Shown here: positions 4,024-5,396 of the stretch, one piece after another
How positions within the stretch are numbered: position 1 is the stretch's first letter
Layout: the number at the start of each line of letters is the position of its first letter
Source of the DNA: MGR-bin208 sp043779285
GTDB taxonomy: Bacteria > Bacteroidota > Bacteroidia > Chitinophagales > Chitinophagaceae
NCBI GenBank assembly: GCA_043779285.1
Contig: JAYWEL010000063.1
Coordinates: 1-5,396 of the forward strand
DNA: 5,396 nucleotides
Direction of reading: 5' to 3'
Position numbers and translations under genes: made by a program
The notes under the pieces: generated by a model
Database searches by the model: none
The model's input: the letters and a program-made list of their open reading frames with translations, nothing else
Told to the model about the DNA's origin: nothing

Positions 4024-5396
4024 TTATTTTAATAAACCTGAGTTCCCGCTTTTCCTGATTACACGTCCACTTATTCCAATCGCTTCAGCAGTCCAGGTAA
4101 ACACATCCATTACCTGTTTTTTCCCTTTGAAAATACCATCCCATCCTACACCTATAATATTTGTCTCGAATACCACCTGACCCCATCGGTTGAAAATCCG
4201 GAAGTACTTCAATTCTCTGATATTTAAAGTCAGTGGGTATAATTTGTCATTATGCCCGTCACCATTTGGCGACCATGCTTTCGGTACAAAAATATCTTCT
4301 ATAAGCGGTGGAATTATCGCTGGTTTAATTTTCACAAGCAAAGTATCTGTTACCGAGCAACCATCGGGAGTGGTTATCTTAATCAAATATTCAGTGGTCC
4401 TGTTATAATTGAATACCGGACTTATGATAGAAGCTGAATTTAACCCGACGGAAGGGTTCCATAAATATGTGTTGTTGTTGCCCAAATTCCTGGCAGTAAG
4501 TAGAGTGGCTAGATTTACATCAGTATTTACAGTAAGATACCGAACAGGCTGAATGGGCGGTATTACAGTAATCACAGCAGAAGTCAGGCTACCGGTAGAA
4601 CTACAATAAGCGTCAGTAATATTATTAATTGTATAAGTAACTGATGAATCAGGTTTTACAGTTATTTGGTATGTATGTGTAAATATCGGCCCTATTGTAA
4701 CGGTTGATGTTCCTCCGGAAAAAGTGAAAGTGAATGGAGCTGTACCCGTTAAATTTACAGTCAATAGTGCACTTGCCCCCGAACAAATTATACTTGCTCC
4801 CGCCATAATAACTGTTGGAGGAGGATTTACTGATACCCTGACAGAATCAATTTTTGAACAACCGGATGAATTTATAGCCTTAATATAATATGTTCCACTC
4901 GTACTTACTGCAGTTGGATTATTCAATGGAATTGTTGCTATTGCATTTGCCCAATATGTGAAAATTAGTCCTGCATCACTTCCCGTTGTAATACTACTCA
5001 ACGTCAGATTAATTGCGGCAGGTGAACATACCCCTGTAGGATTATTGATAACTAAATTAGGTGCAGGTTGTACCACCACGATTAGTGTCGCCACTGTTGC
5101 ACATTGACCTGTTGCTGGCGTAAATGTATAAGTAGTGGTGGTAGTATTATTTAATGCAGGAGACCAGCTTCCTGTTATACCATTGAGTGATGTGGTTGGC
5201 AATGCAGAAAGTGTTGCTCCCGAACAGATCGCAGCAACCGGATCAAAGGCCGGTGTGATCTGTGCCGTGATAACAATATCCATGGTTGCTGTTGTTGCAC
5301 AACCAGTACCGGTTAGTGTAAATGTATAAGTTGTTGTTCCAACTGTTGTCGTTGTTATCGTTGCAGGACTCCATGTTCCCGTGATTCCATTGGTTG
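4024..5396 (-). CDS. Large secreted adhesin, T9SS type B sorting domain; 5' end beyond window
   Basis: The frame is open to the right edge; 456 codons are visible, so the ATG at 5283 is internal and not the start. From the visible N-terminal side there are two threonine-rich repeat units (NGITG-T/S-WSPA ... TTTYTF ... CAT), then Ig/PKD-like modules with paired cysteines and endings such as YYIKAINSSGCSKIDSVRV and YLIKITTPDGCSVTDTLLVK. The last 90 residues (4027-4296) form the gliding-motility-associated C-terminal domain (CHU_C, type B): FVPKAWSPNGDGHNDKLYPL, then LKYFRIFNRWGQVVFET, GWDGIFKGK and the terminal strands. This domain directs export through the T9SS and surface display. The product is thus a cell-surface or released adhesin-like protein; ligand unknown. 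Together with the PorP-like gene 10 bp downstream it forms a cargo-partner operon. The upstream promoter is outside the window. Confidence 0.92.
   Translation of the reverse strand, partial: TNGITGTWSPATITTTTVGTTTYTFTLTGTGCATTATMDIVITAQITPAFDPVAAICSGATLSALPTTSLNGITGSWSPALNNTTTTTYTFTPATGQCATVATLIVVVQPAPNLVINNPTGVCSPAAINLTLSSITTGSDAGLIFTYWANAIATIPLNNPTAVSTSGTYYIKAINSSGCSKIDSVRVSVNPPPTVIMAGASIICSGASALLTVNLTGTAPFTFTFSGGTSTVTIGPIFTHTYQITVKPDSSVTYTINNITDAYCSSTGSLTSAVITVIPPIQPVRYLTVNTDVNLATLLTARNLGNNNTYLWNPSVGLNSASIISPVFNYNRTTEYLIKITTPDGCSVTDTLLVKIKPAIIPPLIEDIFVPKAWSPNGDGHNDKLYPLTLNIRELKYFRIFNRWGQVVFETNIIGVGWDGIFKGKKQVMDVFTWTAEAIGISGRVIRKSGNSGLLK
5065..5396 (-). repeat. Tandem protein repeat in the adhesin, units of about 66-69 residues
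   Basis: Two units are visible, the first cut by the edge. NGITGTWSPA at codons from 5391 recurs as NGITGSWSPA from 5184 (207 bp apart), and YTF recurs 198 bp apart, so the second unit is shortened by three codons in its threonine run. At the DNA level gtaaatgtataagt occurs at both 5120-5133 and 5318-5331. More units probably lie beyond the right edge. Confidence 0.75.

Overview
The window looks like a Bacteroidota chromosome, probably of the Chitinophagales/Sphingobacteriales type. Three things support this: a type IX secretion (T9SS) adhesin with a type B C-terminal sorting domain followed by a PorP/SprF-family partner; genes without clear Shine-Dalgarno sequences, with TAnnTTTG-like -7 elements; and two small conserved Bacteroidota proteins of unknown function at the left end. 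Lineage below phylum is inference.

Layout, left to right. (a) 1-623: a divergent pair. The minus-strand gene is cut by the window edge and encodes an unknown protein beginning MARQKGIIKL. The plus-strand gene encodes a basic 68-residue protein with helix-turn-helix-like halves. A good -7 element lies between them. (b) 624-1112: no convincing gene. The region is rich in hairpins and carries two copies of a 20-bp sequence that reads like the 3' end of a tRNA gene. Each copy is followed by its own intrinsic terminator, which suggests scars of integrative-element insertion. The second terminator should work in both directions and so also ends the hip operon. (c) 1113-2766: a three-gene operon on the minus strand, in order hipB (Xre-type regulator), hipS (detached HipA N-terminal subdomain) and hipT (HipA-like Ser/Thr kinase core). 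hipS and hipT overlap by ATGA. Three near-identical operator palindromes precede hipB. (d) 2767-2924: AT-rich spacer without a convincing gene. (e) 2925-5396: a PorP/SprF-family outer-membrane protein gene, preceded 10 bp upstream by the 3' part of a large repetitive secreted adhesin that continues off the right edge.

How the parts work together. The adhesin and PorP-like genes form a secretion-cargo/partner operon. The hip genes form a self-contained toxin-antitoxin module with the layout of the tripartite E. coli HipBST system. HipB should bind the operator array and repress its own operon. HipS should hold the HipT kinase inactive by contacting its active site. HipT should phosphorylate a cellular target when released. 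The toxin-antitoxin module next to tRNA-end repeats suggests an accessory insertion between core genes. The most interesting items are the split hip module with a putative zinc knuckle on the kinase, the triple operator array, and the tRNA-end repeat/terminator scar.
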